From Ferruginibacter sp. (lineage in GTDB: Bacteria; Bacteroidota; Bacteroidia; Chitinophagales; Chitinophagaceae): a stretch of 64,000 nucleotides of DNA. Position 1 is the stretch's first letter; every line of letters begins with the position of its first letter. The stretch lies in contig JAGOAX010000012.1 in assembly GCA_017983695.1 (NCBI GenBank), positions 1 through 64,000 on the forward strand. Direction: 5' to 3'. The translations under genes and the position numbers were made by a program. Under the pieces are notes generated by a model that saw nothing but the letters and a program-made list of their open reading frames with translations, was not told the origin of the DNA and did no database searches. Of the stretch, positions 9,027 to 16,896 are shown piece after piece.

Positions 9027-10247
9027 TTATGATTTAATAGCCGCAATACCCGGCAACACTTTGCCTTCAAAATATTCCAGCATGGCACCACCGCCGGTAC
9101 TTACATAACTTACTTTATCTGCAAGATCAAACTGGTTTACCGCTGCTACACTATCGCCGCCGCCAACAAGGCTAAAAGCTCCTTTGGCAGTTGCTGCTGC
9201 TACAGCCAGCGCAACAGATTTGGTTCCGTTCGCAAATTTTTCCATTTCAAAAACCCCCATCGGGCCATTCCACAAAATTGTTTTTGAATTGCCGATCACC
9301 TCACTGAAAATACCAACGGCTTTTGGCCCAATATCCAATCCCATCCAGCCATCAGGTATAGCATCGCTTGGGCGAATATCGGTATTGGCATTGGCATCAA
9401 ACTTATCGGCAATAACAGAATCTTCGGGCAAATGAATGCTGACATTTTTTTGTTTGGCTTTTTCTAAAATTTCAAGTGCCGTTTGTAAACGGTCGTCTTC
9501 GCAAAGCGAACTCCCTATCTTTCCTCCCCGTGCTTTTAAAAATGTATACGCCATACCGCCACCAATAATTATATCGGTCGCTCTTTCCAGTAAATTTTCG
9601 ATGATCAGTATTTTGTCGGATACTTTTGCACCGCCAATAATTGCTGTAAAAGGTTTTTGTGAATTGTGTAATACTTTTTCAGCGCTCAGCACTTCTCCTT
9701 CCATTAATAAACCAAACATCTTTTTTTCGGCAGCAAAGAATTTTGCAATTACTGCTGTAGATGCATGCGCCCTGTGTGCTGTACCAAAGGCATCATTTAC
9801 ATAAACATCCCCCAGCTTAGCTAATTTTTCTGCAAAGGCTTCATCGCCTTTTTCTTCTTCCTTATAAAAACGGAGATTTTCCAATAACAATACTTCGCCG
9901 CTGCGTAACATAGATGATGTAAGATGTGCCTGTTCGCCAATACAATCATCTGCAAAGAAAACATTTGTAGTTGCGTCTTGGGAAGTACCTGCAGGATTTA
10001 GCAAAGCATATAAATGTTTTACCAAATGCTTTAAAGAGTATTTATCTTCCGGCCCGCCTTTTGGCCTGCCGAAGTGACTCATTAAAATTACTTTGCCGCC
10101 ATCGGCCAATATTTTTTTTATGGTTGGGATGGTAGCAGACATTCTTGTATCGTCTGTGATGTTGAAATTTTCATCTAAAGGAACGTTGAAGTCAACACGT
10201 ACCAAAGCTTTTTGACCGGAGAAATTGTGGTTGGAGAATTTGCTCAT
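9027..10247 (-). CDS. pgk: Phosphoglycerate kinase
   Basis: Glycolytic/gluconeogenic enzyme that interconverts 1,3-bisphosphoglycerate plus ADP and 3-phosphoglycerate plus ATP in the cytoplasm. The 406-residue length is normal. Visible signatures are VRVDFNVPLD at 16-25 (substrate-binding Arg, Asp and Asn), SHFGRPKG near residue 58, the GGAKVSDK segment, GGGDSVAAV at 362-370 (nucleotide-binding helix cap) and STGGGAMLE at 383-391. It lies just downstream of gapA on the same strand, but two hairpins separate them. The ATG at 10247 is preceded within a few bases by a GC-rich palindrome (10251-10272), which could affect initiation. Confidence 0.97.
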   Translation of the reverse strand: MSKFSNHNFSGQKALVRVDFNVPLDENFNITDDTRMSATIPTIKKILADGGKVILMSHFGRPKGGPEDKYSLKHLVKHLYALLNPAGTSQDATTNVFFADDCIGEQAHLTSSMLRSGEVLLLENLRFYKEEEKGDEAFAEKLAKLGDVYVNDAFGTAHRAHASTAVIAKFFAAEKKMFGLLMEGEVLSAEKVLHNSQKPFTAIIGGAKVSDKILIIENLLERATDIIIGGGMAYTFLKARGGKIGSSLCEDDRLQTALEILEKAKQKNVSIHLPEDSVIADKFDANANTDIRPSDAIPDGWMGLDIGPKAVGIFSEVIGNSKTILWNGPMGVFEMEKFANGTKSVALAVAAATAKGAFSLVGGGDSVAAVNQFDLADKVSYVSTGGGAMLEYFEGKVLPGIAAIKS

Positions 10248-10250
10248 AGT

Positions 10251-10272
10251 GCCCCTGTCCCCTAAAGGGGAA
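10251..10272. repeat. GC-rich palindromic element at the pgk translation start
   Basis: The segment contains CCCCTGTCCCCTAAAGGGGA, with a TCCCC/GGGGA hairpin (10258-10262 with 10267-10271) around TAAA. It is strikingly C/G-rich compared with the surrounding A/T-rich spacer and resembles short dispersed palindromes I associate with Bacteroidota intergenic regions. The family membership is inference; only this copy and the related element at 38763-38804 are visible here. Confidence 0.5.
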
Positions 10273-10298
10273 CTTAATTTTAAAGGTTATAAAATAAA

Positions 10299-10327
10299 CA
10301 AAGCTTCTTACAAATGAAGAAGCTTTG
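10299..10327 (-). terminator. Hairpin downstream of gapA
   Basis: A perfect 11-bp inverted repeat (10299-10309 with 10317-10327) with a 7-nt loop. It is followed on the minus strand by a T-rich tract (TTTATTTTAT). It lies between gapA and pgk and probably ends or attenuates gapA transcription. A further imperfect hairpin with a GCC-TTC-GGC tip spans 10408-10446 and touches the gapA stop. Confidence 0.7.
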
Positions 10328-10444
10328 AATTTAATTCGTTGAACAAAGAACTAATGTACAAGAGTGCGACGCCAATAAAGTCGACCGTTGAACAAATGCT
10401 TGTCACAAATATTTTTTCTTCCGCCGAAGGCGAAGAAAAAAATA

Positions 10445-11455
10445 TTACTTAATCAAGCCTGCAAAAAAATGAACCGTACGTACCAGTTGAGATACATAAC
10501 TCATTTCATTATCGTACCAGCTAACAGTTTTTACCAATTGTTTGTCGCCTGTTTTAATTACCCTTGTTTGGGTGGCATCAAATAAACTTCCGTAAGTAAT
10601 ACCGATAACATCGCTGCTCACAATTTCATCTTCGTTGTAACCAAAACTTTCGTTAGCGGCGGCTTTCATCGCAGCATTCACTTCTTCTGCAGTTACATCT
10701 TTACCTAAAACACTGTATAATTCAGTTACGCTACCGGTAATTACAGGCACCCTTTGTGCGCCGCCATCTAATTTACCTTTTAAGTTAGGCAAAACCAGTC
10801 CGATTGCTTTTGCAGCACCTGTACTGTTAGGTACAATATTTTGTGCAGCGGCTCTTGCCCTGCGTAAATCACCTTTTGGATGCGGTGCATCTAAAGTGTT
10901 CTGATCGTTGGTATACGCATGAATAGTGCTCATTAAACCGGTGATGATACCATACTTTTCGTCTAATACTTTTGCCATTGGTGCCAAACAGTTGGTAGTG
11001 CAACTTGCACAACTGATGATTGTTTCGCTACCATCAAGTATTGCATGGTTTACATTAAATACTACCGTTTTTAAATCGCCGGTGGCTGGTGCAGATATTA
11101 CCACACGTTTTGCACCTGCAGTAATATGAGCTTTGGCTTTTTCAGCATCGGTAAAAAATCCTGTGCTTTCAATAACCACATCAACACCATGGCTGCCCCA
11201 TGGAATTTGAGCCGGATCTTTTTGAGCGTATATTTTCACTTCGTGCCCGTCAACTACAATGGAGTTGTCGGTATGAGTTACATTTTGGCTGAAACGGCCC
11301 TGTGCGCTATCATACTTTAATAAATGTGCCAGTACCTCAGGACTGGTTAAGTCGTTAATGGCAACTACATCGATGCCCTGCATGTTATAAATCTGGCGGA
11401 ATACCAAACGGCCAATACGTCCAAAACCATTGATTGCAACTTTTACTGTACTCAT
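10445..11455 (-). CDS. gapA: Glyceraldehyde-3-phosphate dehydrogenase, type I
   Basis: Oxidises glyceraldehyde 3-phosphate with NAD and phosphate to 1,3-bisphosphoglycerate. With the ATG at 11455 it has 336 residues, the usual length. The open frame extends upstream to a TTG at 11521, but those 22 codons are not part of the family fold and precede the canonical MSTVKVAINGFGRIGR start. The Rossmann motif NGFGRIGR is at 9-16, an Asp at 35 favours NAD, and the catalytic Cys152 sits in SCTTNCLAP. The substrate-binding and C-terminal regions (WYDNEMSYVSQLV) are intact. A CAAAATTA at 11488-11495 may be a minus-strand -7 box (TAATTTTG), though the upstream CAA is spaced 23 nt away, slightly too far. 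Confidence 0.96.
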   Translation of the reverse strand: MSTVKVAINGFGRIGRLVFRQIYNMQGIDVVAINDLTSPEVLAHLLKYDSAQGRFSQNVTHTDNSIVVDGHEVKIYAQKDPAQIPWGSHGVDVVIESTGFFTDAEKAKAHITAGAKRVVISAPATGDLKTVVFNVNHAILDGSETIISCASCTTNCLAPMAKVLDEKYGIITGLMSTIHAYTNDQNTLDAPHPKGDLRRARAAAQNIVPNSTGAAKAIGLVLPNLKGKLDGGAQRVPVITGSVTELYSVLGKDVTAEEVNAAMKAAANESFGYNEDEIVSSDVIGITYGSLFDATQTRVIKTGDKQLVKTVSWYDNEMSYVSQLVRTVHFFAGLIK

Positions 11456-11568
11456 AACAAAATTTTGAAGTTTAAAATTTGAGATGGCAAAATTACTGCT
11501 TGTGAAAGATATATCAGCCAATTATTTTGAACTTACTGGTATTGTGAATAAATGATATTTTATCTACT

Positions 11569-11580
11569 GCAAACGTTTTC
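11569..11580. promoter_or_regulatory. LacI-type operator-like site upstream of gapA
   Basis: GCAAACGTTTTC differs at one base from the perfect palindrome GCAAACGTTTGC found beside the LacI-type gene at 44303. It lies 114 bp upstream of the gapA start and about 45 bp upstream of the tRNA-Glu promoter. The role is inferred from sequence likeness only. Confidence 0.4.
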
Positions 11581-11599
11581 TGCTAATTTGTTTAAAATA

Positions 11600-11631
11600 T
11601 TTGGCAGCAAAACGCACAGGTATTATCTTTG
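11600..11631 (+). promoter_or_regulatory. tRNA-Glu promoter
   Basis: TTTG at 11600-11603, 20 nt spacer, TATCTTTG at 11624-11631: a full match to the Bacteroidota promoter consensus. Transcription would start about 12 nt before the mature tRNA 5' end at 11651. Confidence 0.8.
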
Positions 11632-11650
11632 CCGTCCTTTAATAAAAGCT

Positions 11651-11722
11651 GCCGCGTTGGTCAAGGGGTTAAGACGCCTCCCTTTCACGGAGGAATCACG
11701 GGTTCGAATCCCGTACGTGGTA
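11651..11722 (+). tRNA. trnE: tRNA-Glu, anticodon UUC
   Basis: The complete cloverleaf is visible: acceptor 5' GCCGCGT pairs with ACGTGGT at 11715-11721 (G-U pairs at positions 1 and 4), then discriminator A at 11722. The anticodon arm is CCTCC-CTTTCAC-GGAGG, giving anticodon TTC. The T arm is ACGGG-TTCGAAT-CCCGT. The CCA end is not encoded. A strong promoter lies upstream and a hairpin terminator directly downstream. The 3' part (from 11669) is repeated exactly at 16745-16799, marking this gene as an integration site. Confidence 0.97.
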
Positions 11723-11723
11723 C
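11669..11723 (+). repeat. Direct repeat, left copy (att-like)
   Basis: A 55-bp segment from the D-loop of tRNA-Glu through the discriminator base plus one nucleotide. It is identical to 16745-16799. The left copy is part of the intact tRNA. Confidence 0.93.
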
Positions 11724-11729
11724 TAGAAA

Positions 11730-11755
11730 AAAAGCCTTTCAAGTGAAAGGCTTTT
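11730..11755 (+). terminator. tRNA-Glu terminator
   Basis: A 12-bp stem (11730-11741 with 11744-11755), followed by a T-rich tract. A diverged version of the same hairpin follows the right repeat at 16801-16834. Confidence 0.85.
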
Positions 11756-11846
11756 CTTTTTTATTATTTTCGCTTCTTACTTTTTAATATCTGTTAAAAA
11801 AATCGGGGAAATAATGCTACAATTTGAGAATTGTTGATGGTTGAGG

Positions 11847-12290
11847 TTATAAAAAAAACAATTCTGTTTTATCAACTTTAGATACATCATACATTCCCCT
11901 TGTAGATTCTGATAGGTCTGACTCTTTAATTCTAGCAACATCTAAAGATTTATTATTCATATTAAATAAAAGATAAGTAATAACTACATTTAAATCATAA
12001 CTATTTTCTGGCTTCTTAACCAACTCATCTATTACAGAAATAAAGTTTGATGTATTACTTCTCTCAACTAAATCAAAGTTATACTGTTCCTTATATTTCC
12101 AATCGAAGTTTACGGCCGCAATAAAATTTCTATTGCATGTTACGAATTCTTCGAGATTATTTTTAAACTGTTCTTGTGTGTAATTTTTGGAGGGATTTTC
12201 TTTAAGAAAATCATTAACCACGTTCAATAGAATATTACTCTCGGGGAGTAACCAAATGTTATTTTCCATATTGTACTTTTTGCTTGCCAT
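11847..12290 (-). CDS. Unrecognised 147-residue island protein
   Basis: I do not recognise this protein. It is 147 residues, acidic to neutral, rich in Asn, Lys and Phe, with no signal peptide or clear membrane helix. It is predicted by eye to be mostly helical, with amphipathic stretches at about 17-30, 39-58, 82-92 and 98-112. It ends in a hydrophobic LFFL. It lies 69 nt after the phosphoesterase gene on the same strand and is probably the last gene of the island operon. Possible roles include an immunity or regulatory partner of the upstream pair, but nothing in the sequence decides this. The start is ATG at 12290; a second Met at residue 8 is also possible. Confidence 0.65.
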   Translation of the reverse strand: MASKKYNMENNIWLLPESNILLNVVNDFLKENPSKNYTQEQFKNNLEEFVTCNRNFIAAVNFDWKYKEQYNFDLVERSNTSNFISVIDELVKKPENSYDLNVVITYLLFNMNNKSLDVARIKESDLSESTRGMYDVSKVDKTELFFL

Positions 12291-12359
12291 AACTTAATAA
12301 TTAAAAATACTCAATTTTATGCCAAATATTTAAAAAATCTCTTAAGTTACTAAATTTTA

Positions 12360-13793
12360 TCAACTTTTTGCATTTTCGCTTGCCTTTTCAGTATTTTTTG
12401 TGTATATGCTATCTATGGTTTTACTTACTTTATTTTTAATGATTTCGTGCCGTATTTTTTCCTTTTCATTAAAAAAATCGTAATAAACTTGGCATTCTGT
12501 TATTTTCTGTCTAATCCCTTTTATCAACATCTTATCTCCAAGACCTTGATAAGGATAATCAAATTCTTTCATAAATTGAAAGTACTCTTCAATAGAACGT
12601 TGCTGATTAATAATGTACTCTTTGCCAATTTTTGGAAAGAGCTCGAACTCCATGCAGTTGTTCAATAACGAAATAAAATTGTCTTTATTTTGGTTGGAGA
12701 ATATTTTTTTACTTTCGTCAAAGACAAATAATTCTCTTTTGAGTTCTCTTTTTTCAAAATCTAGGGTAATTTCTGAGAAGGAATTTTTGATCTTATTTGT
12801 ACCAAGCTGGTTTTTTTCATAATTCAGTAACCCGCCTGTTTTTAATTGGTAAGACTCTAAGTGTATTAAAGACGGTGGTAATTCACCATGTTCATGCCCA
12901 CACAAAATAAGATCAGAGAATTCGGTTACCGTTGAAATCAATGAAGGTGTATCAGATGAACTATGTACATCCTCGTAACGTAAACTATTAAAAGCATTAT
13001 GCATCAATGTTAGTACGTATATATTTCGGCTAGGTTTAGCCGCTTTAATCTTATCTAATTTATCTTTTATATAATTAACTTGAAATCTGCCCAAAGATAT
13101 TTTACCATCCAAAAGATCAGATGCTATATTTTGCCATGATGAGTTTAAATAAGCTACTGCTATATTATTGTTTTCAAAGTAATGCACCCCAAAGGTTTTA
13201 TATTCCGAATCGCACATTTGATTTATGGCAGGGCATTGTTGTTGGAAATTATAAAACAACAGGTTTTCAATATTTTTCAAATCATATTTTCCAGAAACAA
13301 AAGCCCCATCATTAATAAACTTTTGAATAAAATCCCGAAACCAAAAAAGTTTATCATTTGAACGAGTGGGGTATTTCTCTTTTAATCTTTCCTTTTCCTT
13401 TTCTCTTTCATTTTCCAGATGTACAAAGAACTCATCTAAATCATTATTAGCAGTGTATTTAAACAATTCTTCTTTATCTACTTTATAATACAACTTTAAG
13501 TCATGATTTCCAAAGCACATAACTATTGTTGCCCCTTTTTTTGCCAACTCTTGTATTTTATCAAAGAAAAATTGTGCAAATTTCATGCACTCGTTGAAAT
13601 CCATATTATTAATGAATGGGCCATCAAAAAAATCTCCGGTAATTGCAACCAGATCATATTTTTTATCTTTTGTTAAATCTAAAAAACTATTAACCGTATC
13701 TTGCCTATTCCCCCTTTCATCTCCTAGCTTTTTTGATTCACAATTGTGTAAATGAATATCAGATAAATGCAATATTTTAAATTCAGTCTTCAT
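12360..13793 (-). CDS. Calcineurin-like metallophosphoesterase, island gene
   Basis: A 477-residue protein with a complete dinuclear-metal phosphoesterase core: SDIH at 11-14 (Asp12, His14), GDFFDG at 53-58 (Asp54), GNHD at 96-99 (Asn97, His98), His265 in LMHN, and GHEH at 299-302. An insertion of roughly 100 residues (about 105-200), charged and helical, separates the GNHD and MHN blocks. The last 110 residues (about 365-475) form a separate helical tail. No signal peptide is present, so it should be cytoplasmic. The core fits nucleases such as SbcD/Mre11 and cyclic-nucleotide phosphodiesterases, and the sequence does not tell which. Its ATG overlaps the stop of the 895-aa gene (ATGA at 13790-13793), which implies translational coupling and matched stoichiometry. 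Confidence 0.88.
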   Translation of the reverse strand: MKTEFKILHLSDIHLHNCESKKLGDERGNRQDTVNSFLDLTKDKKYDLVAITGDFFDGPFINNMDFNECMKFAQFFFDKIQELAKKGATIVMCFGNHDLKLYYKVDKEELFKYTANNDLDEFFVHLENEREKEKERLKEKYPTRSNDKLFWFRDFIQKFINDGAFVSGKYDLKNIENLLFYNFQQQCPAINQMCDSEYKTFGVHYFENNNIAVAYLNSSWQNIASDLLDGKISLGRFQVNYIKDKLDKIKAAKPSRNIYVLTLMHNAFNSLRYEDVHSSSDTPSLISTVTEFSDLILCGHEHGELPPSLIHLESYQLKTGGLLNYEKNQLGTNKIKNSFSEITLDFEKRELKRELFVFDESKKIFSNQNKDNFISLLNNCMEFELFPKIGKEYIINQQRSIEEYFQFMKEFDYPYQGLGDKMLIKGIRQKITECQVYYDFFNEKEKIRHEIIKNKVSKTIDSIYTKNTEKASENAKS

Positions 13794-16477
13794 TTTTTTT
13801 TGAAAATTTTAACTAGATAATTATATTTAAACTTATTACTGTTATTAATTAAAAAAGACATTAAATCATCTCTTCTTGTAAAGTATTTAGCACGTTCCTT
13901 ACCGGTTAGAAACAAACCACCTGCACTATCAAAATAAAGCCCGTCTTTAATTTTTCCATTTTTTATATTTTTTAGCACTTTACCGGTGCTAAGATCCCTA
14001 TAAATTATATGTTCATTTTTTCCAGATGCATCTTTTGAAGCCTTTAAAAACTCAAGCATTTGTTTTTGTATAATGTTTAAATCGACGTCTTGAAATTTTA
14101 TTAATCTTACCCATTCAATCGAATTGTGGTGTTTTAAGTAATTTTTAAAGTAAGAAAAATGAAAAATTTCATTGCAAGGACTAGTCTTCAGGTCTTTTGC
14201 ATTATTAGTTAACAGGTCAAAAAAGTCTTGAATATTCTCTCCATGTATTTTGTACAATTCAGCAGCAATTGTATATTTTTTAATAATACCAATACAATAA
14301 CTCTTTGCATCTTCCTGACGCTTTTTATCTTCAATGGTATCGATCAAAAACAAGCACCTTAATAGTAACCTATTAAAGTAATCTGATTTTAGCAATCCGT
14401 CTGTTTCGTAATGCATCCTCTCTTGAAAAAACAAATTCCAGCACCAAAAAAAGTATAACTCGTAATCATTTTTATAAAAATAATATACATTCAAGTAATC
14501 ATATACCAGGTATTCAAAAAAGCGATGATTTAATAAGGTAACAAATTCCCAGTATTCCCATTTTTGATGAGTGGTTAATGTAGAAAGTTTTTGAATTTCA
14601 TTCAACAAGTGTTTCTTTATCTTATTTATCACTTGGGTTTCATTAAGATTTAATAGCGAAAAAAACTTTTTTATTTTGTAAAATTCTATTAAGCTAGGGT
14701 CTTTTTCGGTTATACTAATTAATTCTGTAGGTAATTCAAACTTAGGTTTATTCTTTACAAAATCGTATACATCTTTCAGCGATAAAGGAGAACTTCCACT
14801 ATTTGTTAAATGAAATTTTTGATCAATAATACCGTTAAGAGCTTCTTTCCCCAGCGTTGCAATAAAAAATTCAGGCTGTGCTAAGTAAATATAATTTACA
14901 CGTAATGCTAATCTGTTAGAAGTAATCCCCGAACTTGAAGTAATATAAGTTGTAGAAGTACAGTCTTCTAATGTATAATTACTGGCACCTTCGTATTCTG
15001 AATTATAATACCGCAAGTATTGCCTTATTTGTTTAAACAGGATATCATAAGCAGATAATAATTGCTGTATACCACCATTATATTCCAATGTGGTATCCGT
15101 AAGGTCAAGTGTTCTGCTACTATGCTGCATTCTTGACCTGTAAGAATGTTCGAATATATCAGTAAACTCTGTAAGTTTATTTTGAATTTCTTCCAAGGTA
15201 AATATCAATATATTACTGGAATATTTTTCATCAAGAAAACTTATATACCGTATAATTGAAGTTATTAAAGGATGTAGCTCAATAAAATAAATATAGAGCA
15301 GGCTATCGGTTATTGCATCATGGAAGTTATTTAGCATCTTAAGTATCCTGATCCTTAAATTCTTTTCTACTTTGAGTTGCAGCAGAATATGATCAACAAA
15401 ATTTATGTACTTGGCAACTCCTAAATGCTCTGCTATTTGTTCTATGTTTAAAGATTTATAATCTGCTTCCTCGAATTCACTTTTATCCAATTCAAAATAG
15501 GCAATAGAATTTGTTTTTCGGATAAAGTGTTCTCTTTCAAAATCTCTTATAGCCAAAGTTTCAGGTATGTCTGTTTTATTGATGTCGCCTTTTATCAGAT
15601 CTCCACTTCCAAGAATGAACGAGTCACTGTCTTTAGCAAAAGCATTTAATGACCCCGGTTTAAGATAAAATTTTGTGATTAGGTTTAAATTTTTTAGTAA
15701 GTCTACTCTTTCACCCTCACTTGCATTATTTGAGATACCCAAGTAAGAATATGTAAAAGAAAAAAGTGGAACACTATTTTTTCCACATAAAATTTCATAA
15801 AAACTGTTCCCACGAAAAAAGTCTGGTGTACAAACAAATTCACGAATTAATAAGAAAGTTTGGTTTAATTTTTTTGCATCGTCTGAAAATAATATTAGGT
15901 CAAATTCACTCCACCCTACTGATCTTGATAAGATATACTCCACCTCCTTGCTAGCCTTGTTAGTCTTCTCTAATTTACCATTTATTAATTTCGCTACACG
16001 AGTAAAAAATTCAGTTTCTTTTATTATTTCAGCTTCTATGTTATCTGAAATAAGTAAGCTACTTTTTATCTTTAATTGCGAAAAGAGCATAAATTTTTTA
16101 CTGCTCCTGATATCTTCAATATTAGCATCTATTATCGTTGTATTATTAACCTGGTAATTAAAATGATAATATTCTTCCTTTTTGTTTTCCTCTCTCCTTT
16201 TTGGGTAATATAGTGTAACCTCCGAAAAAGGCTTGAATTTCTGTTGACCGAAAACAAAATCATCCACTAAGGCAATTGTGGCCAAATCAAAGTGTCCCAG
16301 CAAAAAATAATACTGTGGTTTATACAAGGCAGGATTAATATCTTCTTCGCTAACCTCGTCGATCTTTTTCTTATAATTTTCGAATAATAAATCGAAGTAA
16401 CTAATGGATTCTTTTGTAGTTGTTTTATAGGGCTGAGAGATTAATCCAACAAATAATCCCATGTTTTTAAATTCCAT
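13790..16477 (-). CDS. Unrecognised 895-residue island protein
   Basis: I do not recognise this protein. With ATG at 16477 it has 895 residues (a TTG two codons upstream is in frame). No signal peptide, membrane helix, Walker A motif or known nuclease motif is evident. Two N-terminal segments look alike: a hydrophobic strand followed by FDL and acidic residues at about 59-73 (LLGHFDLATIALVDD) and about 187-200 (VGWSEFDLILFSDD). This may indicate tandem ferredoxin-like units. The middle and C-terminal parts (about 330-830) look helical and aromatic-rich, perhaps a repeat scaffold. The last 60 residues hold a basic segment with GKVLKNIKNGKIKDGLYF. It is the first gene of the island operon, coupled to the phosphoesterase. 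A sensor or scaffold role in a conflict system is plausible but unproven. Confidence 0.75.
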   Translation of the reverse strand: MEFKNMGLFVGLISQPYKTTTKESISYFDLLFENYKKKIDEVSEEDINPALYKPQYYFLLGHFDLATIALVDDFVFGQQKFKPFSEVTLYYPKRREENKKEEYYHFNYQVNNTTIIDANIEDIRSSKKFMLFSQLKIKSSLLISDNIEAEIIKETEFFTRVAKLINGKLEKTNKASKEVEYILSRSVGWSEFDLILFSDDAKKLNQTFLLIREFVCTPDFFRGNSFYEILCGKNSVPLFSFTYSYLGISNNASEGERVDLLKNLNLITKFYLKPGSLNAFAKDSDSFILGSGDLIKGDINKTDIPETLAIRDFEREHFIRKTNSIAYFELDKSEFEEADYKSLNIEQIAEHLGVAKYINFVDHILLQLKVEKNLRIRILKMLNNFHDAITDSLLYIYFIELHPLITSIIRYISFLDEKYSSNILIFTLEEIQNKLTEFTDIFEHSYRSRMQHSSRTLDLTDTTLEYNGGIQQLLSAYDILFKQIRQYLRYYNSEYEGASNYTLEDCTSTTYITSSSGITSNRLALRVNYIYLAQPEFFIATLGKEALNGIIDQKFHLTNSGSSPLSLKDVYDFVKNKPKFELPTELISITEKDPSLIEFYKIKKFFSLLNLNETQVINKIKKHLLNEIQKLSTLTTHQKWEYWEFVTLLNHRFFEYLVYDYLNVYYFYKNDYELYFFWCWNLFFQERMHYETDGLLKSDYFNRLLLRCLFLIDTIEDKKRQEDAKSYCIGIIKKYTIAAELYKIHGENIQDFFDLLTNNAKDLKTSPCNEIFHFSYFKNYLKHHNSIEWVRLIKFQDVDLNIIQKQMLEFLKASKDASGKNEHIIYRDLSTGKVLKNIKNGKIKDGLYFDSAGGLFLTGKERAKYFTRRDDLMSFLINNSNKFKYNYLVKIFKKK

Positions 16478-16744
16478 AAGCAAAGTTTCAATACAATAAT
16501 ATAGATTTTTTTTTTAAATTATACATTTTATTTATTTTAAGACATTTTAAATTACCTTAACTAAAAGGCAAAACCTTTCAATAGGTTTTATTTTATCCAT
16601 TTTTAAAGCCAACTAATCATACTATGCCATTTTCTTTTTGCTGCATGAGATTTTTTCTTTTGTATTTTCTGGATTGTATAATACAAAAAAGTAAGACGTA
16701 TTTGTCTTTTTCTCCAACGCAAAATCATATGCTCTCCTATCATT

Positions 16745-16799
16745 TTAAGACGCCTCCCTTTCACGGAGGAATCACGGGTTCGAATCCCGTACGTGGTAC
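16745..16799 (+). repeat. Direct repeat, right copy: 3' fragment of tRNA-Glu
   Basis: Identical over 55 bp to 11669-11723. It contains the anticodon arm and T arm but lacks the acceptor 5' strand and most of the D arm, so it cannot fold to a functional tRNA. No 5' tRNA sequence precedes it. Confidence 0.93.
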
Positions 16800-16800
16800 A

Positions 16801-16834
16801 AAAAAAGCCTTTCAAAATTTTGAAAGGCTTTTTT
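16801..16834. terminator. Terminator after the tRNA fragment
   Basis: A 34-bp perfect palindrome centred on AAAATTTT with GCCTTTC/GAAAGGC arms and A/T-run ends, active on paper in both directions. It matches the arms of the hairpin after the intact tRNA-Glu. Confidence 0.88.
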
Positions 16835-16896
16835 ATTTAGGGCTTTTGTATGGTTGATTATCTCTTATATGGTACCGAAAATAACTGCAACTATAA

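Larger units (their letters stand above)
11669..16799. mobile_element. tRNA-Glu-inserted genomic island without visible integrase
   Basis: The last 55 bp of the tRNA region (11669-11723) recur exactly at 16745-16799, 5,076 bp away, each followed by an A-run and a GCCTTTCA..TGAAAGGC hairpin. The 5' half of the tRNA is absent at the right copy. This is the classic footprint of an element that integrated into a tRNA gene and restored it. The interior is visibly more A+T-rich than its surroundings, and its proteins are rich in Lys, Asn, Ile and Phe. It holds three minus-strand genes and no recombinase, transposase or replication gene, so it is either an element mobilised in trans or a remnant. 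An alternative is a partial tandem duplication of the tRNA region into which the genes came by other means. Confidence 0.75.
16478..16896. other. Island right end and flank, no gene
   Basis: This holds the putative operon leader (16478-16560), a weak hairpin with 7-bp stem at 16570-16576/16583-16589, a 6-bp inverted repeat around A16680 (16674-16686), the right 55-bp repeat (16745-16799), a terminator (16801-16834) and a short A/T-rich spacer. Short frames on both strands across the tRNA fragment are not credible genes. I found no TAnnTTTG promoter for the island operon. Confidence 0.65.

Noticed and set aside
16745..16799. A second functional tRNA-Glu
   Set aside because: The acceptor 5' strand and most of the D arm are missing, so no cloverleaf can form.
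11669..16799. Island as an insertion sequence or phage
   Set aside because: No transposase, terminal inverted repeats, phage structural genes or integrase are visible.
16603..16857. Short frames on both strands at the right island end
   Set aside because: They run across the tRNA fragment and terminator and have no domain or start context.
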